Below are positions 1 through 6,087 of a stretch of DNA of 6,087 nt, piece by piece. The first letter of the stretch is position 1. Each line of letters begins with the position of its first letter. The translations under genes were made by a program, and so were the position numbers. Under the pieces are notes generated by a model. It made no database searches. It saw only the letters and a program-made list of their open reading frames with translations, and was not told where the DNA came from. Source of the DNA: Legionellales bacterium (GTDB lineage: Bacteria > Pseudomonadota > Gammaproteobacteria > Legionellales > Legionellaceae); NCBI GenBank assembly GCA_003489505.1, contig DNMA01000154.1:1-6087 (forward strand), read 5' to 3'.

Positions 1-78
1 ACCGCCAGAATCTTTGATTCAAAATTATAAGAAAGCAAAATTCTAACCAAATGAGAACTTAGAAACAAGAGGTTTCAC
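1..78. other. Intergenic spacer at the left edge
   Basis: No ORF is supported here. Visible elements are a short inverted repeat (GAATC TTT GATTC, 8-20), a TATAAT on the minus strand, and two weak overlapping stems at 62-76 (GAAAC/GTTTC) and 70-80 (AGGT/ACCT) that run up to and into the ferredoxin stop codon. Neither stem is followed by a U-tract. The plus-strand bases 1-7 (ACCGCCA) match the 3' end of many serine tRNAs, but seven bases are too few to call a gene. Confidence 0.6.
24..50 (-). promoter_or_regulatory. Possible leftward sigma-70-type promoter
   Basis: On the minus strand a perfect -10 hexamer TATAAT (29-24) lies 15 bases after TTGGTT (50-45), a 3/6 match to the -35 consensus with a spacer shorter than the usual 17. 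It would start transcription near position 17, inside the inverted repeat GAATC-N3-GATTC (8-20), and run out of the left edge. AT-rich spacers give such hexamers by chance, so confidence is low. Confidence 0.3.
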
Positions 79-396
79 CTAAATTTCTTCTAAAATTTGC
101 AATTTTTTTACGGGTTGCCCCATTTGCATATGTTGATGGACTATTTTATCAGCATCTGCAAAGTTTTCAATACGATACCATATATTGTCAGGATATACTA
201 GTAGGCAAGGGCCTTTTTGACATCTTCCTAAGCATCCGGAGGTACTAACACGCCATTTCCCAGGCCCCCAACACCCCATTTCTTGAATTTTGTCTTTCAA
301 ATAAGACGCAATTTCCTGATTTTTCGAGTTTGCGCAACACTTTTTACCATCTGGTTTTTGGTTTGTACAAACAAAAATATGTTTCTCATAATACAT
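79..396 (-). CDS. Thioredoxin-like [2Fe-2S] ferredoxin domain protein
   Basis: A 105-residue soluble protein with no signal peptide or membrane segment. It resembles the thioredoxin-fold [2Fe-2S] ferredoxins (COG3411 / Clostridium pasteurianum type, related to NuoE). It opens with HIFVCTNQ (Cys10), has a CC pair at 20-21, and carries SGCLGRCQKGPC (Cys55, Cys59, Cys64) followed by LLVYPDNIWY, all typical of the family. The likely cluster ligands are Cys10, Cys20 or Cys21, Cys55 and Cys59. Cys42 and Cys64 are extra. Electron transfer or redox sensing is likely, but partner and substrate are unknown. The start overlaps the ihfA stop by one base (TGATG), and AAGG (408-405) sits 8 bases upstream, so it is co-translated with ihfA. 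It is the last gene of the visible operon. Family assignment is firm; cellular role is not. Confidence 0.9.
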   Translation of the reverse strand: MYYEKHIFVCTNQKPDGKKCCANSKNQEIASYLKDKIQEMGCWGPGKWRVSTSGCLGRCQKGPCLLVYPDNIWYRIENFADADKIVHQHMQMGQPVKKLQILEEI

Positions 397-701
397 CAGC
401 TCAACCTTTTTTTTGTAAAAGCATGCACCTTTTCTTTTAATTTCATACCAGGTCGAAACGTCACGACGCGTCGTGCGCTCACTGGAATTTCTTCACCAGT
501 TTTGGGGTTTCGACCGGGTCTTGCTTTTTTATCTCGCAAAATAAAATTACCAAATCCTGAAATTCTTACATGATGTCCTGTAAAAAGATTTTGGCGAATG
601 GTTTCAAAAAAACTTTCTACGAGTAATCTCGCATCAGATTTTTCTAATTTTAATTTTTCCGCCAAAGATTCAATTATTTTAGCTTTGCTTAATGCACTCA
701 T
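396..701 (-). CDS. ihfA: Integration host factor alpha subunit
   Basis: One half of the IHF heterodimer (partner IhfB, not in this window), a minor-groove DNA-bending protein acting in the nucleoid, transcription control and site-specific recombination. It has 101 residues against 99 in E. coli. Two N-terminal helices (about 4-40) dimerise. The GFGNF turn is at 49-53, and the DNA-binding beta arm carries [19 protein letters not shown] (61-79). Pro66 is the intercalating proline (E. coli Pro65). The arm sequence and the place after pheT mark it as alpha rather than HU or IhfB. The ATG overlaps the pheT stop (ATGA), with AAGGG about 7 bases upstream. A weak -35/-10-like pair within the pheT end (TTAGAA, 17 bases, TAATAT) could be an internal promoter but is far from convincing. 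The stop overlaps the next start as TGATG. Confidence 0.97.
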   Translation of the reverse strand: MSALSKAKIIESLAEKLKLEKSDARLLVESFFETIRQNLFTGHHVRISGFGNFILRDKKARPGRNPKTGEEIPVSARRVVTFRPGMKLKEKVHAFTKKRLS

Positions 702-3079
702 TGCCCATCCCTTAGTTTAATATTAAATTCCTTTTTTAATACTTCTAATATGGCATCTTGTAAGGCTGAAATATCGGCCTCGACTAATGTTTTTTCAGTA
801 TCCTGAAAAATACATGCCAGCGCTAGACTCACATGTCCTGAGACAATCTCAGGCCCTTGATAAACGTCAAATACCTGTAAGTCTTTTAATATATCACAAG
901 GCACAACCTTTCGAATAGCATCAAGAATTTGTGACACTTTAATTTCTTTAGAAATCACAAATGAAATATCACGGCGAGTTTGTGGAAACTTTGAAACTGG
1001 CTGATATTTCTGTCTTAGTACTTCAGGCAATTGCGATAAATTAATTTCCCATAAAATCGCTTGTTGTGCTAAATCCAATTCTTGTTGAATTTTAGGATGT
1101 AGCGCACCAATAAATCCACAAGGAATGCCTTGAATTAAGATTTCTGCTGATTGTCCTGGGTGCAATGCATCATGGGCTTTCGCTTGAAATGCTAAATCAC
1201 CTAAATGATACAGACTGAGTAGTTGCTCCACATGTCCTTTGGCATCATAGAAATCATAGATTCTTTCTATTGAACACCAGTTTAAGGCTTGCACCTCACC
1301 GTATAAAAGGCCCGCAATAAAAACTTCTTCAAAAGGCGCGTTGGCTTGACCTTTAAAAACCACACCCGTTTCAAACAACTGAAGTGATTGTTGTTGACGA
1401 TTCACGTTGTGTATTAAAGAACCTATCAAACCTGGCCACATCCCTAAACGCATTTGTGCTAATTCAGGAGAAATTGGATTCATTAAAGCAATGGCTTGTT
1501 CTTTGGGATAAAGCATTTGTTGAATTTTAGGATCAACAAATGCATAGCTAATAGCTTCACAATAGCCTAAATCACAAAGTGTTTGACTCCATTTCACAAT
1601 TTTTTGTTCAACGGGCTCAATTTTTCCAGGCTTTAATTCACCTATAATCGCAATACTTGGAATATTGTGATAACCATAAATTCTTAAGATTTCTTCTACT
1701 AAATCCACATCACAAGTCACATCAAATCGGTAACTCGGCACGCTGACTTCCCAGTTTTCGCCTTTTTCTTTAACTGCAAAATGCAAACGAGAAAGCATCG
1801 CTTTCATTTCTGAAAGCTCAAGGCGAATACCAGTTCGTTTACTAAATAATTGCGGATTAAATTCAATGGCTACAGCTTTCGGTAAGGCATTGATATCTTC
1901 GACGATTTGAACCGGACCTGGAGTTCCTCCGACTAAGTCCATAATCATCTGTGTGGCTAATTCTAAAGCTTGAACAGGTAAATTGGGGTCAACACCACGC
2001 TCATAGCGCATTGATGCATCGGTTGATAAACCATAGCGTCTTGCAACACCTGCCATCGCAATCGAATTAAAAAATGCACTTTCAATAAAAATATCTAAAG
2101 TATCACCATCGACTGATGATTCTAATGAACCCATGACGCCAGCGATGGCAACAGCTTGTTTTCCATCAGTAATCAAGGGTGTACCTGGCATTAAGGTAAC
2201 GGTTTTGCCATTTAATAACTCAATGCTTTCTTGTTCACCAGCACGGCGAACCAGAATTTCACGATTCATTTTATGTAAATCAAAAGCATGTAAAGGCATC
2301 CCTAAGAAATACATCACATAATTTAAACAATCAACTACAGGATGAATCGGTCTTAAACCAATGCGACGTAAACTTTCACGAAGCCATATCGGTGATAGAA
2401 CATGTGGTTTAATCCCTTTAATCATGCGCCCAGTATAACGTGGACAAAAACTAGAATCTGCAACAGTAATGTTTAATGTTTCATCATGTTGAGGTGCAAC
2501 TGCTTTCACATCCATTTTCTGAAATGGCGCATTTGAAATCGCTGCTAATTCTTTAGCAAGACCTAAAGCACTAAAACAATCCCCTCGATTGGGTGTCAAT
2601 TCAAATGAAAAAATATTTTCATTTAAAGATAAATAGGTTCGAAGATCTTCACCCACAGGTGCATCTTTTGGTAATTCCCATATCCCATCAGAAGTTTCAG
2701 CACAACCCAATTCCACTTCTGAACATAACATGCCAAAAGAAGGCTCGCCTCTTAATTTAGCTTCTGAGATGTTTAATCCACCGGGCAAATTGGCTCCAGG
2801 TTTAGCTAATGCAACTTTTAAACCTTGTCTAACATTGGCAGCACCGCAAACGATTTGGACAATGGCTTCACCATTATTGACTTGGCAAACTGTTAATTTA
2901 TCAGCTTGAGGGTGTTTTTTAGTTTCTAAGACCTCAGCAACCACTACATGATTAAACTCAGGGGCAGCCATTTGACAATCATCAACTTCTAAGCCTGCCA
3001 TGGTAAAAAGTTCAATCATCTGCTCTGGTGTTAAATTAGGCTGGGTCCATTGATGTAACCAGGATTCGCATACTTTCAT
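698..3079 (-). CDS. pheT: Phenylalanyl-tRNA synthetase beta subunit
   Basis: Large subunit of PheRS. It binds tRNA-Phe and hydrolyses mischarged Tyr-tRNA-Phe. It has 793 residues against 795 in E. coli. The order is complete: N-terminal segment with an EMAP-like OB fold (about 40-150, [18 protein letters not shown]), B3/B4 editing domain (about 210-390), B5 domain (about 400-475, [21 protein letters not shown]), catalytic-like core (about 490-685) and C-terminal FDX-ACB anticodon domain (about 697-790, [13 protein letters not shown]). Editing residues His264, Glu333, Thr353 and Ala355 match E. coli His265, Glu334, Thr354 and Ala356, so editing should be intact. It starts 8 bases after pheS. 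The Shine-Dalgarno TAGGAG includes the pheS stop codon, which implies translational coupling and matched subunit levels. Its own stop overlaps the ihfA start as ATGA. Confidence 0.98.
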   Translation of the reverse strand: MKVCESWLHQWTQPNLTPEQMIELFTMAGLEVDDCQMAAPEFNHVVVAEVLETKKHPQADKLTVCQVNNGEAIVQIVCGAANVRQGLKVALAKPGANLPGGLNISEAKLRGEPSFGMLCSEVELGCAETSDGIWELPKDAPVGEDLRTYLSLNENIFSFELTPNRGDCFSALGLAKELAAISNAPFQKMDVKAVAPQHDETLNITVADSSFCPRYTGRMIKGIKPHVLSPIWLRESLRRIGLRPIHPVVDCLNYVMYFLGMPLHAFDLHKMNREILVRRAGEQESIELLNGKTVTLMPGTPLITDGKQAVAIAGVMGSLESSVDGDTLDIFIESAFFNSIAMAGVARRYGLSTDASMRYERGVDPNLPVQALELATQMIMDLVGGTPGPVQIVEDINALPKAVAIEFNPQLFSKRTGIRLELSEMKAMLSRLHFAVKEKGENWEVSVPSYRFDVTCDVDLVEEILRIYGYHNIPSIAIIGELKPGKIEPVEQKIVKWSQTLCDLGYCEAISYAFVDPKIQQMLYPKEQAIALMNPISPELAQMRLGMWPGLIGSLIHNVNRQQQSLQLFETGVVFKGQANAPFEEVFIAGLLYGEVQALNWCSIERIYDFYDAKGHVEQLLSLYHLGDLAFQAKAHDALHPGQSAEILIQGIPCGFIGALHPKIQQELDLAQQAILWEINLSQLPEVLRQKYQPVSKFPQTRRDISFVISKEIKVSQILDAIRKVVPCDILKDLQVFDVYQGPEIVSGHVSLALACIFQDTEKTLVEADISALQDAILEVLKKEFNIKLRDGQ

Positions 3080-3084
3080 CGCAA

Positions 3085-3090
3085 CTCCTA
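3085..3090 (-). promoter_or_regulatory. pheT ribosome binding site made from the pheS stop codon
   Basis: The minus strand reads TAGGAG (3090-3085), then TTGCG, then ATG. TAG is the pheS stop, so the ribosome ending pheS uncovers the pheT site. The spacing from GGAG to ATG is 5 bases. Confidence 0.75.
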
Positions 3091-4101
3091 AAACTGTTTC
3101 AAAAACATCATGTCATTTTCAAACATCATGCGTAAGTCATCGATACCAAAATTGAGCATCGCTAATCTATCCAATCCAATACCAAAAGCCCAACCTTGAT
3201 ATTCTTTGGAATCGACACCAACGGCATCTAAAACATTTGGATGAACCATGCCGCATCCGCCAATTTCAATCCAGCCGGTGTGTTTACACAAACGACAGCC
3301 TTTGCCTGCACATTGATGACAAGTCATATCCATTTCAGCCGATGGTTCGGTAAATGGGAAATAGGATGGTCGGAAACGAAAATGAATGTCTTTTTCAAAA
3401 AAGTTAGAAAATGCCACTTGTAAAATATATTTTAAATGCGCAAGATGCGTAGTTTTATCAATCATTAAACCTTCTAATTGATGAAACATTGGGGTATGAG
3501 TGACATCGGAATCATGGCGATACACGCGACCCGGTGCAATCACTCGAACAGGTAAGCCTTTTTTTAAAGCTCGAATTTGTACTGGGGAGGTATGTGTGCG
3601 TAATAAATGGCCTGGAGCAACATAAAATGTATCGTGCATCGCTCTTGCAGGATGGTGCTCAGGAATATTTAAGGCAGTAAAATTATTAAAATCTGTTTCA
3701 ATCTCAGGCCCTGTAGTTAAATCAAAACCGAGTTTGGTAAAAAATTCGCACAAACGATTTTTAGTTTGCGTGACAGGATGTAAATGCCCTTTGCTCGATT
3801 CACGTCCTGCCAAGGTTACATCAAGAGTTTGAGCGGCAATTTGTTCACTGAGTAGCTGCTCTTGAACTATCACTAAACGCGATTCAAGACGTTCTTGAAT
3901 GATAGTTTTAGCCACATTGACCATTTGGCCTAATTTGGGCTTTTCACTGGGTGGTAAATCAGACAAGGTCTTCATAAATTCAGTCAAACGACCTTTTTTA
4001 CCTAAATAATTAACCCGAATTTGCTCAATATCTCGCGGATGGGTTGCTGCATCGATTTCTTGACACGCAAGATCTTGTAATTCTTCTATACTTTGAACCA
4101 T
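3088..4101 (-). CDS. pheS: Phenylalanyl-tRNA synthetase alpha subunit
   Basis: Catalytic subunit of the cytoplasmic (alpha-beta)2 PheRS, which attaches phenylalanine to tRNA-Phe. It has 337 residues against 327 in E. coli. The N-terminal coiled-coil arm covers about residues 1-90 (with [14 protein letters not shown]). The class II core begins near HLHPVT (106). Motif 2 is [18 protein letters not shown] (191-208). FPFTEPSAE (248-256) builds the active site, and motif 3 is [11 protein letters not shown] (306-316). Ala305 matches the amino-acid pocket residue Ala294 of E. coli. The extra length comes from a four-Cys insert at 261-272 (CHQC-x4-CRLC), absent from E. coli but, as I recall, present in many other bacteria. 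The start ATG has only a weak site, AAGAG (4114-4110), at 8 bases. The stop TAG is part of the pheT Shine-Dalgarno. Confidence 0.98.
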   Translation of the reverse strand: MVQSIEELQDLACQEIDAATHPRDIEQIRVNYLGKKGRLTEFMKTLSDLPPSEKPKLGQMVNVAKTIIQERLESRLVIVQEQLLSEQIAAQTLDVTLAGRESSKGHLHPVTQTKNRLCEFFTKLGFDLTTGPEIETDFNNFTALNIPEHHPARAMHDTFYVAPGHLLRTHTSPVQIRALKKGLPVRVIAPGRVYRHDSDVTHTPMFHQLEGLMIDKTTHLAHLKYILQVAFSNFFEKDIHFRFRPSYFPFTEPSAEMDMTCHQCAGKGCRLCKHTGWIEIGGCGMVHPNVLDAVGVDSKEYQGWAFGIGLDRLAMLNFGIDDLRMMFENDMMFLKQF

Positions 4102-4109
4102 GAGAGATG

Positions 4110-4114
4110 CTCTT
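4110..4114 (-). promoter_or_regulatory. Weak pheS ribosome binding site just after the terminator
   Basis: AAGAG is the only purine-rich stretch at the right distance (8 bases) from the pheS ATG. It begins directly after the T-run of the terminator. A perfect AAGGAGG exists about 35 bases further up, but it is locked in the terminator stem and too far from the ATG to serve pheS. Confidence 0.5.
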
Positions 4115-4142
4115 AAAAAATAAGGAGGCCGAGGCCTCCTTA
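4115..4142 (-). terminator. Intrinsic terminator or attenuator between rplT and pheS
   Basis: On the minus strand TAAGGAGGC (4142-4134), loop CTCG and GCCTCCTTA (4129-4121) form a perfect 9-bp stem, followed at once by a six-T run (4120-4115). The A-run lies only on the plus-strand left side, so the terminator acts on leftward transcription only. It should end a large share of transcripts after the ribosomal protein genes. No convincing separate pheS promoter is visible, so readthrough or antitermination must feed pheST. Confidence 0.88.
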
Positions 4143-4174
4143 GAAAGTTAAAACCGTTTGGTCTACTTTATAGA

Positions 4175-4534
4175 TCAACTGGCCAATGCTAATTTCGCTT
4201 TTTCAACAACTTGAGCAAAAGCTGCTTTATCATGAACAGCTAAATCAGCTAATACTTTTCTATCTAATTCGATAGCAGCTTTCTTCAAACCATTCATTAA
4301 TTGACTATAACTTAAACCGCAAGATCTTGCTTCAGCATTGATACGAACAATCCATAATGCACGAAATTGACGTTTTTTCTGACGGCGATCACGGTAAGCG
4401 TATTGGCCTGCTTTGATCACTGCTTGCTTGGCAACACGGTAGGTACGGCTACGGGCACCGTAATAACCTTTTGCTTGGCTTAATATTTTCTTATGACGCG
4501 CTTTAGCGGTCACACCACGTTTAACTCTAGGCAT
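4175..4534 (-). CDS. rplT: 50S ribosomal protein L20 (bL20)
   Basis: Binds 23S rRNA early in 50S assembly and, in E. coli, is the translational repressor of the rpmI-rplT pair. It has 119 residues against 118 in E. coli. The long basic N-terminal helix ([18 protein letters not shown], then [19 protein letters not shown]) is followed by the family signature [18 protein letters not shown] at about residues 53-70. The globular C-domain ([23 protein letters not shown]) is the part that binds both rRNA and the operator mRNA in E. coli. The ATG is preceded by GAGGAG (4547-4542) at 7 bases. The stop is TGA. It lies 14 bases after rpmI and is separated from pheS by a 73-base spacer with a terminator. 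Nothing is missing or broken. Confidence 0.98.
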   Translation of the reverse strand: MPRVKRGVTAKARHKKILSQAKGYYGARSRTYRVAKQAVIKAGQYAYRDRRQKKRQFRALWIVRINAEARSCGLSYSQLMNGLKKAAIELDRKVLADLAVHDKAAFAQVVEKAKLALAS

Positions 4535-4548
4535 TTCTAAACTCCTCT

Positions 4549-4749
4549 CTAACCACCATTCAACATACGCGCAGCCAATTTAGCATCACATGGTTTTAAA
4601 CGTGTGCAATTGGTACGTAATTGACGTTTTGCTTTAGTCGACTTCTTAGTAAGAATGTGGTTTCGAAAAGCGCCTTTGCGTTTTATGGCACCACTAGCTG
4701 TTTTACGAAAACGCTTACTAGCGCCTCGATGAGATTTTAATTTGGGCAT
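4549..4749 (-). CDS. rpmI: 50S ribosomal protein L35 (bL35)
   Basis: Small basic protein of the large ribosomal subunit, 66 residues here against 65 in E. coli. The N-terminus [17 protein letters not shown] and the central [15 protein letters not shown] are the family hallmarks. The start is the ATG at 4749. It has GGAG (4762-4759) at 9 bases, and L35 proteins begin MPK. The frame stays open ten codons further up to a TTG, but that has no Shine-Dalgarno and no homology. The C-terminal third (about residues 48-66) is the least conserved part and contains two Cys residues, which is somewhat unusual for L35. It ends in TAG 14 bases before rplT. In E. coli, L20 represses rpmI and rplT by binding RNA around the rpmI start. 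I could not confirm an equivalent fold here. Confidence 0.97.
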   Translation of the reverse strand: MPKLKSHRGASKRFRKTASGAIKRKGAFRNHILTKKSTKAKRQLRTNCTRLKPCDAKLAARMLNGG

Positions 4750-4758
4750 ACAAATCCA

Positions 4759-4762
4759 CTCC
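4759..4762 (-). promoter_or_regulatory. rpmI ribosome binding site, decides the start
   Basis: GGAG, read on the minus strand inside GCGGAGTGGATTTGTATG, lies 9 bases before the ATG at 4749. It supports the 66-residue L35 over the longer TTG-initiated frame, whose upstream sequence (AAATAATTG) has no purine-rich site. Confidence 0.7.
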
Positions 4763-4779
4763 GCATTTGTTAATAACAA

Positions 4780-5313
4780 TTATTTCTTTTTCGGCGACAA
4801 AACCATTAATAATTGTCGACCTTCTCGCTTAGCTTGTTGCTCGACAACACAAAATTCCGCTGTATCTTGTTGCAAACGCTCAAGAATTTTCATACCTAAA
4901 TCTTGATGCGCTACTTCGCGACCACGAAAGCGCAGCGTAATTTTAACTTTATCACCATGCTCTAGGAAACGTATCAGGTTGCGTAGTTTTACCTGATAAT
5001 CCCCTTCTTCTGTCGTAGGACGAAACTTCAACTCTTTCACTTGAATTTGTTTCTGTTTCTTTTTAGCTTCTGCTTGTTTTTTACTAATCTCAAACAGATA
5101 TTTGCCATAGTCCATGATACGACATACAGGCGGTTTGGCAGAAGGCGAGATTTCAACTAAATCTAAGCCACTTTCCTCAGCCGCTCGTAATGCTTCCTTG
5201 GTTGACACAATACCAACTTGTTCGCCATCTGCATCAATTAGACGCACTTCTGGGATAGTAATCTGATGATTTATGCGTGCTCTATCATTTTCACGCTTCA
5301 TAGATGCGCTAAT
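4780..5313 (-). CDS. infC: Translation initiation factor IF-3, probable AUU start
   Basis: IF-3 binds the 30S subunit, prevents 50S joining and proofreads the start codon and initiator tRNA. The family signature [11 protein letters not shown] lies in the N-domain, followed by a Lys/Gln-rich linker ([13 protein letters not shown]). The C-domain has [23 protein letters not shown] and [14 protein letters not shown], and the protein ends in a Lys tail (SPKKK). Two starts are possible. ATG at 5319-5317 is only 2 bases from the strong Shine-Dalgarno GGAGG (5326-5322). In-frame ATT at 5313-5311, two codons on, has an 8-base spacing. Because infC of E. coli and relatives starts with AUU as part of its autoregulation, I place the start at ATT (177 residues). 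The ATG start would give 179 and E. coli has 180. The gene sits 15 bases after thrS (9 from the ATG) and 30 bases before rpmI. Identity is certain; the start codon is an inference from spacing. Confidence 0.96.
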   Translation of the reverse strand: MSASMKRENDRARINHQITIPEVRLIDADGEQVGIVSTKEALRAAEESGLDLVEISPSAKPPVCRIMDYGKYLFEISKKQAEAKKKQKQIQVKELKFRPTTEEGDYQVKLRNLIRFLEHGDKVKITLRFRGREVAHQDLGMKILERLQQDTAEFCVVEQQAKREGRQLLMVLSPKKK

Positions 5314-5326
5314 ATTCATGTCCTCC
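5311..5326 (-). promoter_or_regulatory. infC ribosome binding site with AUU start
   Basis: On the minus strand the order is thrS stop TAA, CT, GGAGG (5326-5322), ACATGAAT, then ATT (5313-5311). GGAGG is a full Shine-Dalgarno core. Its spacing is 2 bases to ATG and 8 bases to ATT, so the site is placed for the ATT. In E. coli, IF-3 discriminates against its own AUU start and so represses its synthesis. The same control is inferred here, not shown. Confidence 0.7.
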
Positions 5327-5328
5327 AG

Positions 5329-6087
5329 TTAATTTTTTTGATTAATTTTTTCTTGCAAAAATTCGGCAAAACCTTCAATAGTCATTGCGCCTAAATCCGT
5401 ACCATCTAAAGAACGTACTCTGATTTCTTTTTGCTGTAGTTCTTGATCACCAAGAACAATGAAAAACGGAACTTTTTGCAAAGTATGTTCGCGAATTTTA
5501 AATCCAATTTTCTCATTTCTCAAGTCGAATTGTACTCTAAATCCTAAATTTTGCAAATATTTGCAAACATTTTGTGCATAATCATAATGTTTTTCACTAA
5601 TTGGGAGCACCATCACTTGAACGGGGGCTAACCAAGTTGGGAATTTTCCAGCGTAATGTTCGATTAAAATTCCAATAAAACGCTCAAAAGAACCTAAGAT
5701 TGCACGGTGTAACATCACTGGATGGCGTTTTAGGCCATCTTCAGCAACATATTCAGCACCTAAACGTACAGGCATTGAAAAATCAACTTGAATTGTACCA
5801 CATTGCCACTTACGTCCCAAGCAATCGGTTAAAGCAAATTCAATTTTTGGACCATAAAAAGCACCTTCACCAGGCGCATCAATCCATTCCATACCATGAT
5901 CACGCATTGCCTGAGCTAATGCAAACTCTGCTTTATCCCAAGTGGCATCATCACCCACACGTTTTTCAGGGCGAAGCGCCAGACGATAAATCATGTTATC
6001 AAAACCAAAATCTTTATAAACTGATTTCAGTAATGAAAGCATGCTGCTGACTTCACTTTGAATTTGTTCTTCAGTACAAAAAATATG
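5329..6087 (-). CDS. thrS: Threonyl-tRNA synthetase, C-terminal part (5' end beyond the right edge)
   Basis: Class II aminoacyl-tRNA synthetase that charges tRNA-Thr with threonine in the cytoplasm. The open frame runs off the right edge. The 252 residues seen align without gaps to E. coli ThrRS from about residue 385 on, so about 60% of the protein lies outside. The first codon in the window is the His of HIFCTEEQI, equal to the zinc ligand His385. The second zinc/threonine-site ligand is the His of [10 protein letters not shown] at partial residue 127 (E. coli His511). Motif 3 follows as ILGSFERF with its Arg at residue 136 (E. coli Arg520). From about residue 150 (PTWLAPVQV) the anticodon-binding domain runs to the end, with the typical [16 protein letters not shown]. 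An internal Met at 6042 is not the start, because homology continues upstream of it. The stop TAA is 2 bases before the infC Shine-Dalgarno. The C-terminus is a few residues shorter than in E. coli. Confidence 0.97.
   Translation of the reverse strand, partial: HIFCTEEQIQSEVSSMLSLLKSVYKDFGFDNMIYRLALRPEKRVGDDATWDKAEFALAQAMRDHGMEWIDAPGEGAFYGPKIEFALTDCLGRKWQCGTIQVDFSMPVRLGAEYVAEDGLKRHPVMLHRAILGSFERFIGILIEHYAGKFPTWLAPVQVMVLPISEKHYDYAQNVCKYLQNLGFRVQFDLRNEKIGFKIREHTLQKVPFFIVLGDQELQQKEIRVRSLDGTDLGAMTIEGFAEFLQEKINQKN

Noticed and set aside
62..80. Terminator after the ferredoxin gene
   Set aside because: The stems are only 4-5 bp, overlap each other, and have no following U-run.
283..573. 96-residue plus-strand reading frame
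   Set aside because: Lies antisense across the ferredoxin gene and ihfA, which both have clear homology. No Shine-Dalgarno or recognisable domain.
716..727. Perfect 12-base palindrome TTTAATATTAAA just upstream of ihfA
   Set aside because: It encodes Phe-Asn-Ile-Lys at the conserved end of pheT and is AT-only, so chance in this AT-rich DNA is sufficient; no second copy seen.
919..931. IHF-site-like sequence (CATCAA-N4-TTG) in pheT, possible ihfA autoregulation
   Set aside because: One mismatch to WATCAA-N4-TTR, but similar matches occur elsewhere (for example within pheS near 3456). It lies over 200 bases from the ihfA start with no A-tract context.
2133..2321. 62-residue plus-strand reading frame
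   Set aside because: Antisense within the editing domain of pheT; a shadow frame with no family resemblance.
3241..3423. 60-residue plus-strand reading frame
   Set aside because: Antisense inside pheS, over its conserved active-site region; no coding signal.
4150..4200. Possible pheS promoter around TATAAA on the minus strand at the rplT end
   Set aside because: No -35 hexamer at 16-18 bases upstream (the nearest TTGGCC is 8 bases away, TTGAAA 28), and any such transcript would meet the terminator at once.
4750..4779. N-terminal extension of L35 by ten residues from a TTG codon
   Set aside because: No ribosome binding site before the TTG, and L35 proteins start at MPK, where GGAG is properly spaced.
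5700..6050. 116-residue His/Gln-rich plus-strand reading frame
   Set aside because: Its odd composition is the mirror of thrS codons on the other strand. thrS is conserved through the whole stretch.

Overview
The window holds a stretch of one tightly packed minus-strand operon, read from right to left: thrS (3' part only), infC, rpmI, rplT, a strong intrinsic terminator, pheS, pheT, ihfA, and a small thioredoxin-like [2Fe-2S] ferredoxin gene. All eight genes point the same way. The plus-strand reading frames are shadows with no coding support. The thrS-infC-rpmI-rplT-pheS-pheT-ihfA order, with an IHF alpha gene after pheT, is the gammaproteobacterial arrangement. The DNA is visibly AT-rich (roughly 40% GC by eye). 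Low GC together with the extra ferredoxin gene would fit a Legionellales-like gammaproteobacterium, but the genus cannot be fixed from the sequence alone.

Right part (4175-6087): the C-terminal part of threonyl-tRNA synthetase enters from the right edge and stops 2 bases before the infC Shine-Dalgarno. infC probably uses the rare AUU start typical of this gene. L35 and L20 follow with good ribosome binding sites. Middle (4102-4174): a 73-base spacer carries a near-perfect hairpin plus U-tract on the minus strand. It has no phenylalanine-rich leader ORF, unlike the pheM attenuator of E. coli. Left-centre (396-4101): pheS and pheT encode the two subunits of phenylalanyl-tRNA synthetase. ihfA overlaps pheT by ATGA. 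Left (79-396): the ferredoxin-like gene overlaps ihfA by one base (TGATG). The last 78 bases hold no gene that can be called. They contain a possible leftward promoter, and the first 7 bases look like the 3' end of a serine tRNA.

Functionally the operon joins translation initiation (IF3), two 50S proteins, two class II aminoacyl-tRNA synthetases and a DNA-bending nucleoid protein. The ferredoxin-like gene is the only member without an established role. I see no mobile element, CRISPR array, toxin-antitoxin or defence system. This is mainly an ordinary core region, and the points worth a second look are regulatory details and the ferredoxin gene.
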